In this document: positions 7,501 through 16,150 of the stretch, in pieces
Layout: each line of letters starts with the position of its first letter
Position numbering within the stretch: position 1 is the stretch's first letter
Source of the DNA: Isoetes engelmannii
Taxonomy: Eukaryota; Streptophyta; Lycopodiopsida; Isoetales; Isoetaceae
Assembly: GCA_011763485.2 (NCBI GenBank)
Contig: JAANSK020244831.1
Location: 1 to 36,865 of the forward strand
Length of the DNA: 36,865 bases
Reading direction: 5' to 3'
Notes under the pieces: generated by a model
The model's database searches: none
What the model saw: the letters and a program-made list of their open reading frames with translations, nothing else
Told to the model about the DNA's origin: nothing
Made by a program: the position numbers and the translations under genes

Positions 7501-9980
7501 TGCGCTTGCTCACGGACGAGGAAGCCGGCCCCTTCAAGGGAGACACGGCGCAGTTCGTGCGCCGCGATCCTTTCTCGAAGTACCTGCCGTACCGCGCGTA
7601 TGACAGTGAGACGCGGACTTATCACAACGTCGACAACGCGTCGGGCCGAATTTGGGAGTGCCGGCCGGTGACGTTCATGGCCGAGAAGACGCTGAAGTCG
7701 TTGACCTCGGTCCTTCGCCAGGAATACCCCGACCAGACGATCTTCCAGTTCATCCTCTACCCGGACGACAACATCGCGCCGACGCTTGAGGCCTATCGCG
7801 CGCTCAAGACGCGCCAAGATCCGATGGTGCAGGAAGCCGCCGATCGCTACGCCCAGCATCTGTACGAGGGCCGGCACGGCATGAGCAAGATGCGCGACAT
7901 CCCGACGCGCAATTTCCGGCTGTTCGTGAGCGTGAAGTCGCCGGAGGGCTTGGGGGCCGATCAGATTGCGCAGATCGAGGAAGGGCTGCAGTCGGCAGGT
8001 CTCTATCCGCGCCCACTGCTGCCTGGTGCATTGCTTGGCTGGCTGCGTCGGCTGTTCAATCGGTCGGTTCCGAAGAACGACGAGGCCTACAACGAGGGCC
8101 GCTACATCGCCAACCAGATCATCGACGCCGATGACCCGGTTGAAGAAGTGCCAGGCGGTCTGCGGTTCGGTGGGCGCTACGCCGCATGCCTGACGCCGAA
8201 GTCCACGCCCGAAGGGGCAGAGCCGCTGGGCGTGAACTGCATGATCGGCGGCTACGCCGGCAGCGAGGATGATTCGACCCAGATCAAGCATCGCTTCCTG
8301 TGGACCACGACAGTCTTCTACAAAGGGACCGCCGAGGCGATCAAGTCCAAGGCCTCGATCACGATGGCTCAGCGCATGGGTTCGGTCGGCGGCAAATCCC
8401 TGCAGCGCCGGCAAATCGAGCTTGATTGGGTCCTCGATGATGTCGAGAAGACGCCCTACTGCAACGTCATCACGTCGATGTGGGTTTTCGGCGACGACGC
8501 CGACGATGTGAACCGTGCGATCGCGCGTGCGCGTGGCTTGTGGGAGAAACAGAACTTCGTGATGCAGCGCGAGACGCAGATCGGCAAGGCGATGCTGATT
8601 GCTGCGCTGCCGTTCGGGCTCTACACCGGCGGTTCGGGCTGGGGCGATGTGCTGCTGCTGGACCGGGATTTCCAGATGTCGGTGAACGCCGCAGCGATGC
8701 TGCTGCCGGTGCAGGGCGACTTCGCGGGCGGCATGAGGCCGGTGATGATGACGGTGGGTCGCAAGGGCCAGCTCATCACGCTCGACGTGTTCGACAAGGG
8801 CGCGTCGAACTACAACTTTCTGTGCGCCGCGGGTTCGGGCTCGGGCAAGTCCTTCTGGACGAACAGCCTGGTCAACAACTACTACGGCACCGGGGCGCTG
8901 ATTCGGCTCACTGACATCGGCTACTCGTACAAGAAGCAATGCGCCGCGTTCAAGGGGCGCTTCATCGACGTGGCGGACGAGAGTCAGAAACTCTGCGTCA
9001 ATCCGTTTCTCATCGCGGGCGCCGAAGGCCGTGACCACGAGGACCGCGAAGGTGACGACGTGGCGGTGGCCTACGTCATCCTGACGATGATCTACAGCAA
9101 CACCGGCACCGCGCAGATCACCGAGACGCAGGTGACGCTGGTCAAGGATGCGGTGTCGTTTGCCCGCAAGCGGGATGGCGGGCTGCGCGGGATCGACCAC
9201 GTGCAAGAGTATCTGGCCACCTATCCCCAGCATGCAGGGGAGGTGAAGCTGCAGGCGGCGATCAGTCTGGCGCATGAAATGGCATTCAACATGCGCGATT
9301 TCACGTCGGGCGGTGAGTACGGCCGGCTCTTCAACGGCAAGTCCACGCTCAATATCGGCAGCGATGAGTTCGTGGTGTTCGAGCTGGAAGAGTTGCAGAA
9401 CAATCCCGAGCTGTTCCGCGTGATGTCGCTGCAGGTCATCAACGCGGTGACGCAGGACCTCTACCTCAACAAGGATCGGTCGGTTCGTCGGTTCATGCTG
9501 TTTGACGAGGCCTGGAAATACCTTGGCAAGGGCGATGCGTCTGCGTCGACCTCGCTGATCGGCAAGGTCATCGAGGAAGGCTACCGGCGTGCGCGCAAGT
9601 ACGGTGGCAGCACCGGCATCGTCACGCAGTCGCCGCTCGATCTTCCCTCGTTCGGCTCGGCGGGATCGGTCATCAAGGGTAACTCGGCGTTCAAGTTCTT
9701 CCTGGAATCGAATACCTATGCCGAGGCCGTGCGGCAGGGAATCCTCGACTACAACGGTCTGCTCTACGACCTGGTGTGCTCAGTCAAGAACAACAAACCG
9801 AACTACTCGGAGATCCTCTTTGATACCCCGTTTGGCTGCGGCGTCGGGCGGCTCTGCCTGGATGCGTACAACTATTGGGTGAACACCACGGACCCAGCGG
9901 AAGTCGCACGGTACGAGGCGACGGTGGCCACCGGACTTTCCCCGCGTGACGCGATGCTCAAGCTCGCGGGCCTGGCGTAG
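7500..9980 (+). CDS. traC: TraC, F-type T4SS pilus assembly ATPase (VirB4-like)
   Basis: An 826-residue protein, near the usual TraC length. The N-terminal half is the TraC/VirB4 domain. The Walker A motif GSGSGKS is at 445-451, and the Walker B region FMLFDEAWKYL begins at 665 with D669 and E670. A later GGSTGIVTQSPLDL segment is typical of VirB4 ATPases. TraC is a peripheral inner-membrane ATPase that powers pilus assembly and works with TraL. It starts at the traV stop and is followed after 11 bases by the TraN-related genes, whereas F places traW and traU closer to traC. Confidence 0.95.
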   Translation: MRLLTDEEAGPFKGDTAQFVRRDPFSKYLPYRAYDSETRTYHNVDNASGRIWECRPVTFMAEKTLKSLTSVLRQEYPDQTIFQFILYPDDNIAPTLEAYRALKTRQDPMVQEAADRYAQHLYEGRHGMSKMRDIPTRNFRLFVSVKSPEGLGADQIAQIEEGLQSAGLYPRPLLPGALLGWLRRLFNRSVPKNDEAYNEGRYIANQIIDADDPVEEVPGGLRFGGRYAACLTPKSTPEGAEPLGVNCMIGGYAGSEDDSTQIKHRFLWTTTVFYKGTAEAIKSKASITMAQRMGSVGGKSLQRRQIELDWVLDDVEKTPYCNVITSMWVFGDDADDVNRAIARARGLWEKQNFVMQRETQIGKAMLIAALPFGLYTGGSGWGDVLLLDRDFQMSVNAAAMLLPVQGDFAGGMRPVMMTVGRKGQLITLDVFDKGASNYNFLCAAGSGSGKSFWTNSLVNNYYGTGALIRLTDIGYSYKKQCAAFKGRFIDVADESQKLCVNPFLIAGAEGRDHEDREGDDVAVAYVILTMIYSNTGTAQITETQVTLVKDAVSFARKRDGGLRGIDHVQEYLATYPQHAGEVKLQAAISLAHEMAFNMRDFTSGGEYGRLFNGKSTLNIGSDEFVVFELEELQNNPELFRVMSLQVINAVTQDLYLNKDRSVRRFMLFDEAWKYLGKGDASASTSLIGKVIEEGYRRARKYGGSTGIVTQSPLDLPSFGSAGSVIKGNSAFKFFLESNTYAEAVRQGILDYNGLLYDLVCSVKNNKPNYSEILFDTPFGCGVGRLCLDAYNYWVNTTDPAEVARYEATVATGLSPRDAMLKLAGLA

Positions 9981-9991
9981 GAGCGTTGCAC

Positions 9992-11950
9992 ATGCGCAAC
10001 TCCATCACCTTCGGTGCACTTGCTCTGGTCGTCGCTCTGACGGCGGGAGCTGACGTGAACCGGGACCGTGGCAAAACCGCAGGACAGTCGGTGCTCGGCA
10101 AGTGGGGCTCACCGAGCGCGCTTCAGCAGAACGCCATGACGCCACTGGCCAGTGGCGAACAGATGCAGACCATTGACGGGACTCAGGCCTTCGGCGCGAA
10201 GATTTCTTGTCCGGGGGCCAAGACGTTTCTCAAGCTCACGATCATTCCTGGTTCGGCGGGCGACATCGCAAACCTGGGCGTGTCGCTCGATACCAACCTC
10301 GATGGCACACCCGATCAGAACACGGTGCTGCCGGGGCCTTTCGGTGCGCTGTGCGACAACGGGATGGTGCAGTGCCCAGCGGGCACGATGACTGGCTGCT
10401 CCTACAAGCGGTGGGAGGCGACCCCTTCGGGCATCACGCTCAATCCGAACAACGGCGGCGGTGGTCCGAACACCATCCGCGACATGGGTGCCTGCTACTG
10501 CTTCAACAACAGCTGCGGCAATGGGCTGCTGATCCGCAACGCTGAAAAGGTTCTCAACGATACCGGCGCGGGGATCGCGCTTGCGATGCAGGCGAGTACG
10601 CCGCGTTTCGCAATGTCGGGATCTTCGATGGTCGACAGCTTGTCTGCTGAATTCTTCGGGCAGACCTCGGGCTGTGGCGCCGATCAGCGGCCTGAGCAGT
10701 ATTACAAGAACACCGGGGCGCTTCAGGCGCAGGGCGTGGCCAATCAAAGCGATCCGAATTCGACGTACAACAAGATCCTCGCGTCGCCCAATGCGGCGGG
10801 CCACAACACCACGACGCAGGCCTGCCAGATCAACCGGAACATCACGATGTCCGGGTACTGGAACACCGCGGTCCTCGGCGCGACGTTCACGGGCGACGGC
10901 ACCGCGCAGAGCTGCGGTGACGGATGCGTGCGGATCACCACCGGCCGCGACGGCTTTCACTACCTCAACGCGCGCTGCGGCATCTACACCACGAGCGCGA
11001 GCATCACGGTGAACCGTCCAGAGCTGATTAGCTCGGCGACGTTGGTGATGGTTTCCTACGACGATTTCCTGCGTGTCCGCATGAACGGCACGATCGTCTG
11101 GAACGCTGACCCGAGCTGGACCTGGGAAGGGACACGTTGCGGCGAGAACGACAATCGCGGCACGAAGTATCCAGGCACCGATGTGACCAGCTGGTTCACC
11201 GGGACCCCGGCCGGCGGCACGCTGCAGTTTCGGCAGGACACCACCTGGGAAGACAAGGGCCAGGGCTGGGCTGTCATCGAGGTCCGCTACAACCAGGACT
11301 GCGACGTTGCCAGCGAGACCATCGACAACGGCTGTGCCGCACAGGAAAGCAACGCGAACTGCTCGCTGCGTGATGAAAGGGTCGATAGCACTCAGACCAT
11401 TCAGGGGTACGCGCGCACCGGCCTGACGCCGCTGCCGAGCACGAAGGATTACTCGTTCGGGGCCTGCAATAAGCGGTATACGCGCGATTACTTCCAGAAG
11501 CAGCGGAGCTACACCTGTCCCGCTACGGCCTCGCCTTACAGCGGCGAAGCCGCGCAGAAGCGGTACGAGTCGATCCACCAGTCGTTCGATCCGACGACGG
11601 GCAATTTCACCGACACCACGTACCAGAACGGGACCTATACCAGCTCGCCGCAGCAGCTCAAGAACCTGCCGCCGCCGGACAGCGTGCAGGCGTGCCCGAT
11701 GGTGTGCCGCACGCGCAAGGATCGGCCCGGCGTTGCAGTTGGCGAGCCGGGTCCGGTGAACACCTTGAATCCGGCTGGTGTGGCGTATGACTTCACGTAC
11801 CGCGAGTGCAGTGAGTCGAACGTCTGCCCGGCGGAGGCCGGCGAAACCATCGTCTCCGCATGTGCCTGCCGTAACAACTTTGGCGAAGCCGCCGCCGCCA
11901 TGCAGACGATCCGCCAGGTGGCGGAGGACAGCCTATGCCAAGCACAGTGA
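9992..11950 (+). CDS. Cysteine-rich exported TraN-related protein (first of two)
   Basis: A 652-residue exported protein. The ATG at 9992 has GGAG eight bases upstream and gives a signal peptide cleaved near TAGA-D. It is rich in cysteine (more than 20), as expected for mating-pair stabilisation proteins that need DsbC-type folding. Residues about 300-405 contain a domain with GDG..SCG.GC, CGIYTTSASI, YDDFLRVR, NADPSW and RCGEN. The next gene carries the same domain. The C-terminal part (MVCRTRKDRPG, CACRNNFGEAAAAMQTIR) recalls the N-terminal half of long TraN proteins. I infer that this gene and the next form a two-protein TraN. The pair overlap by 16 bases. Confidence 0.75.
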   Translation: MRNSITFGALALVVALTAGADVNRDRGKTAGQSVLGKWGSPSALQQNAMTPLASGEQMQTIDGTQAFGAKISCPGAKTFLKLTIIPGSAGDIANLGVSLDTNLDGTPDQNTVLPGPFGALCDNGMVQCPAGTMTGCSYKRWEATPSGITLNPNNGGGGPNTIRDMGACYCFNNSCGNGLLIRNAEKVLNDTGAGIALAMQASTPRFAMSGSSMVDSLSAEFFGQTSGCGADQRPEQYYKNTGALQAQGVANQSDPNSTYNKILASPNAAGHNTTTQACQINRNITMSGYWNTAVLGATFTGDGTAQSCGDGCVRITTGRDGFHYLNARCGIYTTSASITVNRPELISSATLVMVSYDDFLRVRMNGTIVWNADPSWTWEGTRCGENDNRGTKYPGTDVTSWFTGTPAGGTLQFRQDTTWEDKGQGWAVIEVRYNQDCDVASETIDNGCAAQESNANCSLRDERVDSTQTIQGYARTGLTPLPSTKDYSFGACNKRYTRDYFQKQRSYTCPATASPYSGEAAQKRYESIHQSFDPTTGNFTDTTYQNGTYTSSPQQLKNLPPPDSVQACPMVCRTRKDRPGVAVGEPGPVNTLNPAGVAYDFTYRECSESNVCPAEAGETIVSACACRNNFGEAAAAMQTIRQVAEDSLCQAQ

Positions 11951-13452
11951 TTCACCGCGCCGCGCGAGCGGCCATCGCCTTCGCGGGGATCGGCGTCGCG
12001 TCGATGATTCTTCCATTCGGTGTCGCACAGGCGGCCAATGCCACGGTCCTGACCGTGACCAATTCGGGGGACGGCTCGGTCGCGTCCTGCGGGGCGGGCT
12101 GCCTGCAGGTGACAATGGGGCGCTTCGAAAGCACCACGTTTCTGTCATCGAGCTGCGGTCTCTACACCACGTCGGCGACGGTGAAGGTCAATCAGCCGGC
12201 GAAGATCAATAGCGTCACGTTGGTGCGAGTGGCCTACGACGACTGGATGCGTGTAAAGCGCGGCAGCACGATCGTCTTCAACGCGGACCCGGCTTGGACC
12301 GGCGCTGCGGCCCGCTGTGGCGAGAATGGCAGCCGGGGCACGTTCACGCCCGGCATCGACATGACGGCCTCGTTCCAGAGCATGGCGCCTGGCAGCTCGG
12401 TGGTGCTCTCGCAGGATCTGTCCTACACCGACCAGGGTGGCGGCGGTGCATTGGTGGAGATCCGCTTCACGGTCGCTCAATGCGACGACGGTATCGACAA
12501 CGATGGCGACGGCAAGATCGACTATCCGACCGACACCGGCTGTGCGTCGGCCAACGATGCTACGGAGACCTACGACACGATCGCTGGCACGCCCTGCGCG
12601 AACTGCAGCTGTGGCGTCGACGTCAATGGCAATGGAGACCTGAGCGATACGGGCGAAGTCCAGACGTGTCCGCCATTGAGCGACGGTACGTCGCAGTGCC
12701 CGATTCAGCGGACCTCGTGCGTGGCCAGGGACGGCGGCTATGTCTGCCCCACGAATCCGGCGCTCGCCTGTCAGCCCACCGGCGGTAGCGTTCCAACCTG
12801 CACGCCGAACCAGTGCTACACGGCCACGTCGGGTGTCGTGGAGAGCACGGAAATCGACCAGCCCGAGCCGACCAATGATGGTCCTCGCGGAGCAGACGGG
12901 TCGTGCCTGGGGACCTTGCGTGTGTTTGCAGGGCAGGGGAGCCGGTGTCGTAAGTCGGGGACTCAGACCGCGTTCCAGAACTGTTGCGACAACAAGATGG
13001 CCAAGCTCGCCGACACGATGGGCGAGAAGGGTGGCAAGACCCAGCGCGACTACAAGAAGGAAGCCAGTGACATCCAGTTCTGGTCGAACCAGTGCGACAT
13101 CCAGGATCAGAAAACCGCCCTGCTCGCGGACTCCGACTACTGCATCTACCTCGGCGAATACTGTGCTGAGAAATGGGTGTTCGGCTGTGTGCAAAAGGCC
13201 AAGTCGTACTGCTGCTTCAACAGCAAGCTGGCGAAGATGATCCAGGAGCAAGGGCGCGCACAGATCCCGAGCATGAATGGGTTCGGGACGATCAAGGAAC
13301 CGGACTGCAAGGGATTCACGCTTGAACAGTTCCAGGCGCTCGACTTCACGAAGATCGACCTCAGCGGCTACTACTCCGATTTCCGAACGCAGTCGCAGAC
13401 CATGATTCAGCAGAACGCTCAGGACAAGGCCCATGCCAACACGGGTCGTTAA
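11935..13452 (+). CDS. traN: TraN-like mating-pair stabilisation protein (second of two)
   Basis: A 505-residue exported protein with GGAGG before the ATG. After the signal peptide, residues about 45-148 repeat the domain found in the preceding gene (CGLYTTSATV, YDDWMRVK, NADPAW, RCGEN). A Ca-binding-like segment (DDGIDNDGDGKID, about 184-196) and a second Asp/Asn-rich loop (DVNGNGDLSDTGE) follow. The C-terminal 170 residues match TraN: NCCDN, QCDIQDQKTALL, CIYLGEYCAEKW, CVQKAKSYCCFNSKLAKMIQEQ and PDCKGFTLEQFQALDF (given in short parts). TraN sits in the outer membrane of the donor and stabilises contact with the recipient. The 3' end overlaps traW by 20 bases. Confidence 0.88.
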   Translation: MPSTVIHRAARAAIAFAGIGVASMILPFGVAQAANATVLTVTNSGDGSVASCGAGCLQVTMGRFESTTFLSSSCGLYTTSATVKVNQPAKINSVTLVRVAYDDWMRVKRGSTIVFNADPAWTGAAARCGENGSRGTFTPGIDMTASFQSMAPGSSVVLSQDLSYTDQGGGGALVEIRFTVAQCDDGIDNDGDGKIDYPTDTGCASANDATETYDTIAGTPCANCSCGVDVNGNGDLSDTGEVQTCPPLSDGTSQCPIQRTSCVARDGGYVCPTNPALACQPTGGSVPTCTPNQCYTATSGVVESTEIDQPEPTNDGPRGADGSCLGTLRVFAGQGSRCRKSGTQTAFQNCCDNKMAKLADTMGEKGGKTQRDYKKEASDIQFWSNQCDIQDQKTALLADSDYCIYLGEYCAEKWVFGCVQKAKSYCCFNSKLAKMIQEQGRAQIPSMNGFGTIKEPDCKGFTLEQFQALDFTKIDLSGYYSDFRTQSQTMIQQNAQDKAHANTGR

Positions 13453-14092
13453 GGTGCTCGGCGTTCTCGCCTTCTGCGTCAGTGCGTCGGCGCTGGCCGG
13501 CAAGTCGGTGACGGTCGGGAAGACGTACTCGATCGCGGAGCCGGATCTGCTCGATGAGATCAAACGAAAGGCGGCGGCGGCCGACTTCGGCAAGTGGGCT
13601 CGCAAGGCCCCGGCCGAATACACCGCGTTCCAGTCTGCTGCTTTGCCTCGTGTTCGCAAGACCGAATCGCACCTCTTTGATCCGACTTACATCCTCCCTG
13701 ACGACATCCGTGATGCGACCGGCAAGCTGATCGCGCCGAAGGGTCTGCCGATCAATGTCTACACGCGCATCAAGGTTCCCGGTCGTTACATCGTCATCGC
13801 GGACACGCCGGAGGATTTCCAGTGGCTGCGCGACGTGGCCAAGCCTGTGAGCGGCGACAAGATCCTGCTCGCCGGCGGCAACGTCCTGCGAGTGCGTGAG
13901 CGGACCAGCGTGCCGGTGTTCCTGCTCGATCCGCGCTTCATCGAGCGATTCGGCCTTCGTGCCGTTCCTTCGGTCATGCAGCAGGAAGGGAACCGCCTTC
14001 GCGTGAGCGAATACCTGGTGGAGCTGGGCAAGGGCGCGTCGGCGCCGGCCGGTCAGCAAGAACAGGCACCAGCGATGGAGAAGAAGTCATGA
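13433..14092 (+). CDS. traW: TraW, F-type T4SS periplasmic pilus assembly protein
   Basis: A 219-residue protein with a signal peptide (cleavage near SALA-G). The mature start, VGKTYSIAEPDLLDEIKRK, is the hallmark of TraW, and the C-terminal half (PVFLLDPRFIERFGLRAVPSVMQ) has the strand pattern shared with TrbC. TraW acts in the periplasm with TrbC and TraU during pilus assembly. A short Ala/Gln-rich tail follows the conserved part. It overlaps both neighbours, ending at the traU ATG (ATGA). Confidence 0.92.
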   Translation: MPTRVVKVLGVLAFCVSASALAGKSVTVGKTYSIAEPDLLDEIKRKAAAADFGKWARKAPAEYTAFQSAALPRVRKTESHLFDPTYILPDDIRDATGKLIAPKGLPINVYTRIKVPGRYIVIADTPEDFQWLRDVAKPVSGDKILLAGGNVLRVRERTSVPVFLLDPRFIERFGLRAVPSVMQQEGNRLRVSEYLVELGKGASAPAGQQEQAPAMEKKS

Positions 14093-15117
14093 AGCCCGCG
14101 ATCCGGTCGGGTCTGGCCGTCCTCGCGTTGTTCATCGTTTTTGGCGGCGGCCTGTTCACACCCAAACCGGCGCATGCCGTCTGCACCGACAGGACCATGA
14201 TTAACCCGGTGTCGGATGTGGCCTGGGACTGCATCTTTCCCATGACGATCATGGGTGTGCCCCTCGATTTTGGCGAGCATCCGCCGGACAGCGACAGCAC
14301 CGAAATGTTGTGCGCGTGCCCGAATCGTCGGTTCCCCGGCGATCCGGGCCTCGGCTTCATGGTGAGCTTCTGGGAGCCGGCGAGGATGATCGACACCACG
14401 AACGATCCGTGGTGTTTTCCTGGGCTCGGTATGAACCTGGGAAGCTCGACGGCGGTGAGCGGTGGCGGCTGGGGATATAGCGGCTCGGGCAAGCTCTCGA
14501 AGCTCGGCGATCACCTGGCGTTCCAGAACTACCACTACTACATCATGCCGATCTGGGCGGTGCTGGATCTGTTCACCGACATCCCCTGCATCAGCGAAGA
14601 GACCTCGTTCGACCTGACGATGGTGAGCGAGATCCGTCCTGATTGGGGCGATGACCTCACCGCGATGCAGCTGTATCCCGAAACCTCGGTCATGGCCTCA
14701 CCGATCACGGCGCTGGCGTGCATCGCCGATGCGGTCGCGTCTACCGCGCAGCGGCCGATCGACGCGCTCTACTGGTGCATGGGCGCGTGGGGCACGACGT
14801 ACCCGATGACGGGAAACATCATCGCCAACGACTACGCGGAGGCCAATGCCGGCATCGCCGCGAAAGCCATGTACGTCCAGGCGCGGACGGCGCTGTTGCC
14901 TGATCGTGCGGTGAACTACTGCTACCAGACTCCGCTACCGATCTGGATCAAGAGCCACTGGCGCATCCAGCAGATTGATCCGGTGGTCGACGGTCAGTGC
15001 CGGTCGATCGGCTATCCCGGCTTGCTGTGGACGAAGCACAAGAACCCGGTCGGTGGCCAGGACAATTTCAGCTGGCTGCTATTCCGCAAGGTGAAATGTT
15101 GCGTCGTAATCCTGTAG
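14089..15117 (+). CDS. traU: TraU, F-type T4SS pilus assembly/DNA transfer protein
   Basis: A 342-residue protein of the usual TraU length, with a signal peptide cleaved after PAHA (about residue 26). It is rich in Cys and Trp. Conserved family features include INPVSDVAWDCIFP, FWEPARMIDT, CISEETSFDL, SEIRPDWGDD and the C-terminal FSWLLFRKVKCC. TraU is periplasmic and needed for DNA transfer and full piliation. Its many cysteines make it a probable client of the DsbC-like isomerase at 2338. The stop is followed by a 39-base AT-rich gap, the longest in this part of the operon. Confidence 0.95.
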   Translation: MKPAIRSGLAVLALFIVFGGGLFTPKPAHAVCTDRTMINPVSDVAWDCIFPMTIMGVPLDFGEHPPDSDSTEMLCACPNRRFPGDPGLGFMVSFWEPARMIDTTNDPWCFPGLGMNLGSSTAVSGGGWGYSGSGKLSKLGDHLAFQNYHYYIMPIWAVLDLFTDIPCISEETSFDLTMVSEIRPDWGDDLTAMQLYPETSVMASPITALACIADAVASTAQRPIDALYWCMGAWGTTYPMTGNIIANDYAEANAGIAAKAMYVQARTALLPDRAVNYCYQTPLPIWIKSHWRIQQIDPVVDGQCRSIGYPGLLWTKHKNPVGGQDNFSWLLFRKVKCCVVIL

Positions 15118-15156
15118 TGTGGAATAACATTTTCTGCTATCGTTTAGGACCACCAG

Positions 15157-15390
15157 ATGATCCCTGACATCGAGGCTGCACGCAAGAAAGCCCGGACCGC
15201 CTACATGGCGGTTTCGGGCATTTCAGGCTTTATTGGCGTTGGCGAGCTGATCGCATCCGACAATTCCGCTGCCTTCGCCGGCTTCACACTGGCGTCGATA
15301 CTCGCGGTCATTGTTAGGCATCTTCTGCTACACGATGGCCCTGCCGATCTGCTCCGAATGTTCGCCGACAAACCCCGAGCTGACCGATGA
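15157..15390 (+). CDS. Small two-helix membrane protein between traU and trbC
   Basis: A 77-residue protein with AGGA upstream of the ATG, ending in an ATGA overlap with trbC. A basic N-terminus (EAARKKARTAY) precedes two hydrophobic helices (about 17-35 and 39-55) and a charged tail. I do not recognise a family. Its place inside the transfer operon suggests an inner-membrane accessory of pilus assembly or an exclusion-type function, but neither is supported by motifs. The coupled overlap with trbC argues that it is translated. Confidence 0.65.
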   Translation: MIPDIEAARKKARTAYMAVSGISGFIGVGELIASDNSAAFAGFTLASILAVIVRHLLLHDGPADLLRMFADKPRADR

Positions 15391-16148
15391 AACGTCCCGT
15401 CCCTGCCGTTGCTGTTGTGGCCTGCCTCATCGTGGGCTCGTTCTCGGTGCAGGCCGACGACAGGTCGACCCCCAATGCCGCCCAGCTGAGCAAGCAGGCC
15501 ACGGAGCGCGCTCGTGCCGTCACGCTGCCGCCGATCAAGCCTGCCGAGCTGACGCAGGAACAGCGGCAGGCAATGGAAGCCGCAGCGGAGAGCGCGCGAA
15601 ACCGAGCCAAGTCCGAACTCAGCCGACTGGCGGAAACCTCTCCCTTCACGCCGCCTGTGCCGACAGATACCCCGTCCTCGGAAAACCCTGCTGTTGAAAA
15701 AGGTCTGCCGAAGAACCTGGCCGGCCGAGTCGTCGTCGCTCTCTCTTCCTCGATGCCGGATACCGAGTGGGCGGAATACATGGCTCAGCTCGATGGCAAG
15801 CCCGAAGCACTGGTTGTGCTGCGCGGATTCATCGGCGGTGGTCACACCGTCATGGAGACAGGGAAGCTCATCGAGCGAGTACGCCGCGTGAAGATGGATC
15901 TCCCGAAGGGAGGCCATCGCAACGTGGAAGTGATTGTGGACCCGATCCTGTATCGCAACCTGGGCATCGACAAGGTGCCGGCCGTGGTCTGGCTTCCCGG
16001 CGTCAGCGAGGTATCGCATTGCGACGGCAAGGACTTCGAGGCTGCTGTCACCGTGTACGGCGCGGTGGCAGTGAGTTTCGCGCTGGATCAGATCAACCGT
16101 AACGGCGGCAGCGTGCCCGCCGCCATTCTCAAGAAATTTGGAGGCTGA
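15387..16148 (+). CDS. trbC: TrbC, F-type T4SS pilin assembly protein
   Basis: A 253-residue exported protein with a signal peptide cleaved near SVQA-D. An Ala/Glu-rich helical stretch (about 30-80) precedes a thioredoxin-like C-terminal domain with VVVALSSSMPDTEWAEY, EALVVLRGFIGGG, EVIVDPILYRNLGIDKVPAVV and a cysteine near SHCDG. This strand order and the SSSMP motif are typical of TrbC, a periplasmic protein that pairs with TraW. Its neighbours, traU and traF, agree. The N-terminal linker region is variable in this family. Confidence 0.9.
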   Translation: MKRPVPAVAVVACLIVGSFSVQADDRSTPNAAQLSKQATERARAVTLPPIKPAELTQEQRQAMEAAAESARNRAKSELSRLAETSPFTPPVPTDTPSSENPAVEKGLPKNLAGRVVVALSSSMPDTEWAEYMAQLDGKPEALVVLRGFIGGGHTVMETGKLIERVRRVKMDLPKGGHRNVEVIVDPILYRNLGIDKVPAVVWLPGVSEVSHCDGKDFEAAVTVYGAVAVSFALDQINRNGGSVPAAILKKFGG

Positions 16149-16150
16149 CA

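Noticed and set aside
7428-9275. A 615-codon open frame on the minus strand opposite traC
   Set aside because: It is a shadow of traC in high-GC DNA: Arg/His-rich, no family pattern and no upstream signals. TraC has clear Walker motifs.
10109-11578. A 489-codon minus-strand frame opposite the first TraN-related gene
   Set aside because: Same GC shadow effect; the plus-strand product has a signal peptide and ordered cysteines.
15118-15156. Internal promoter before the small membrane gene
   Set aside because: TGCTATCGT looks like an extended -10, but no -35 at a suitable distance could be found.
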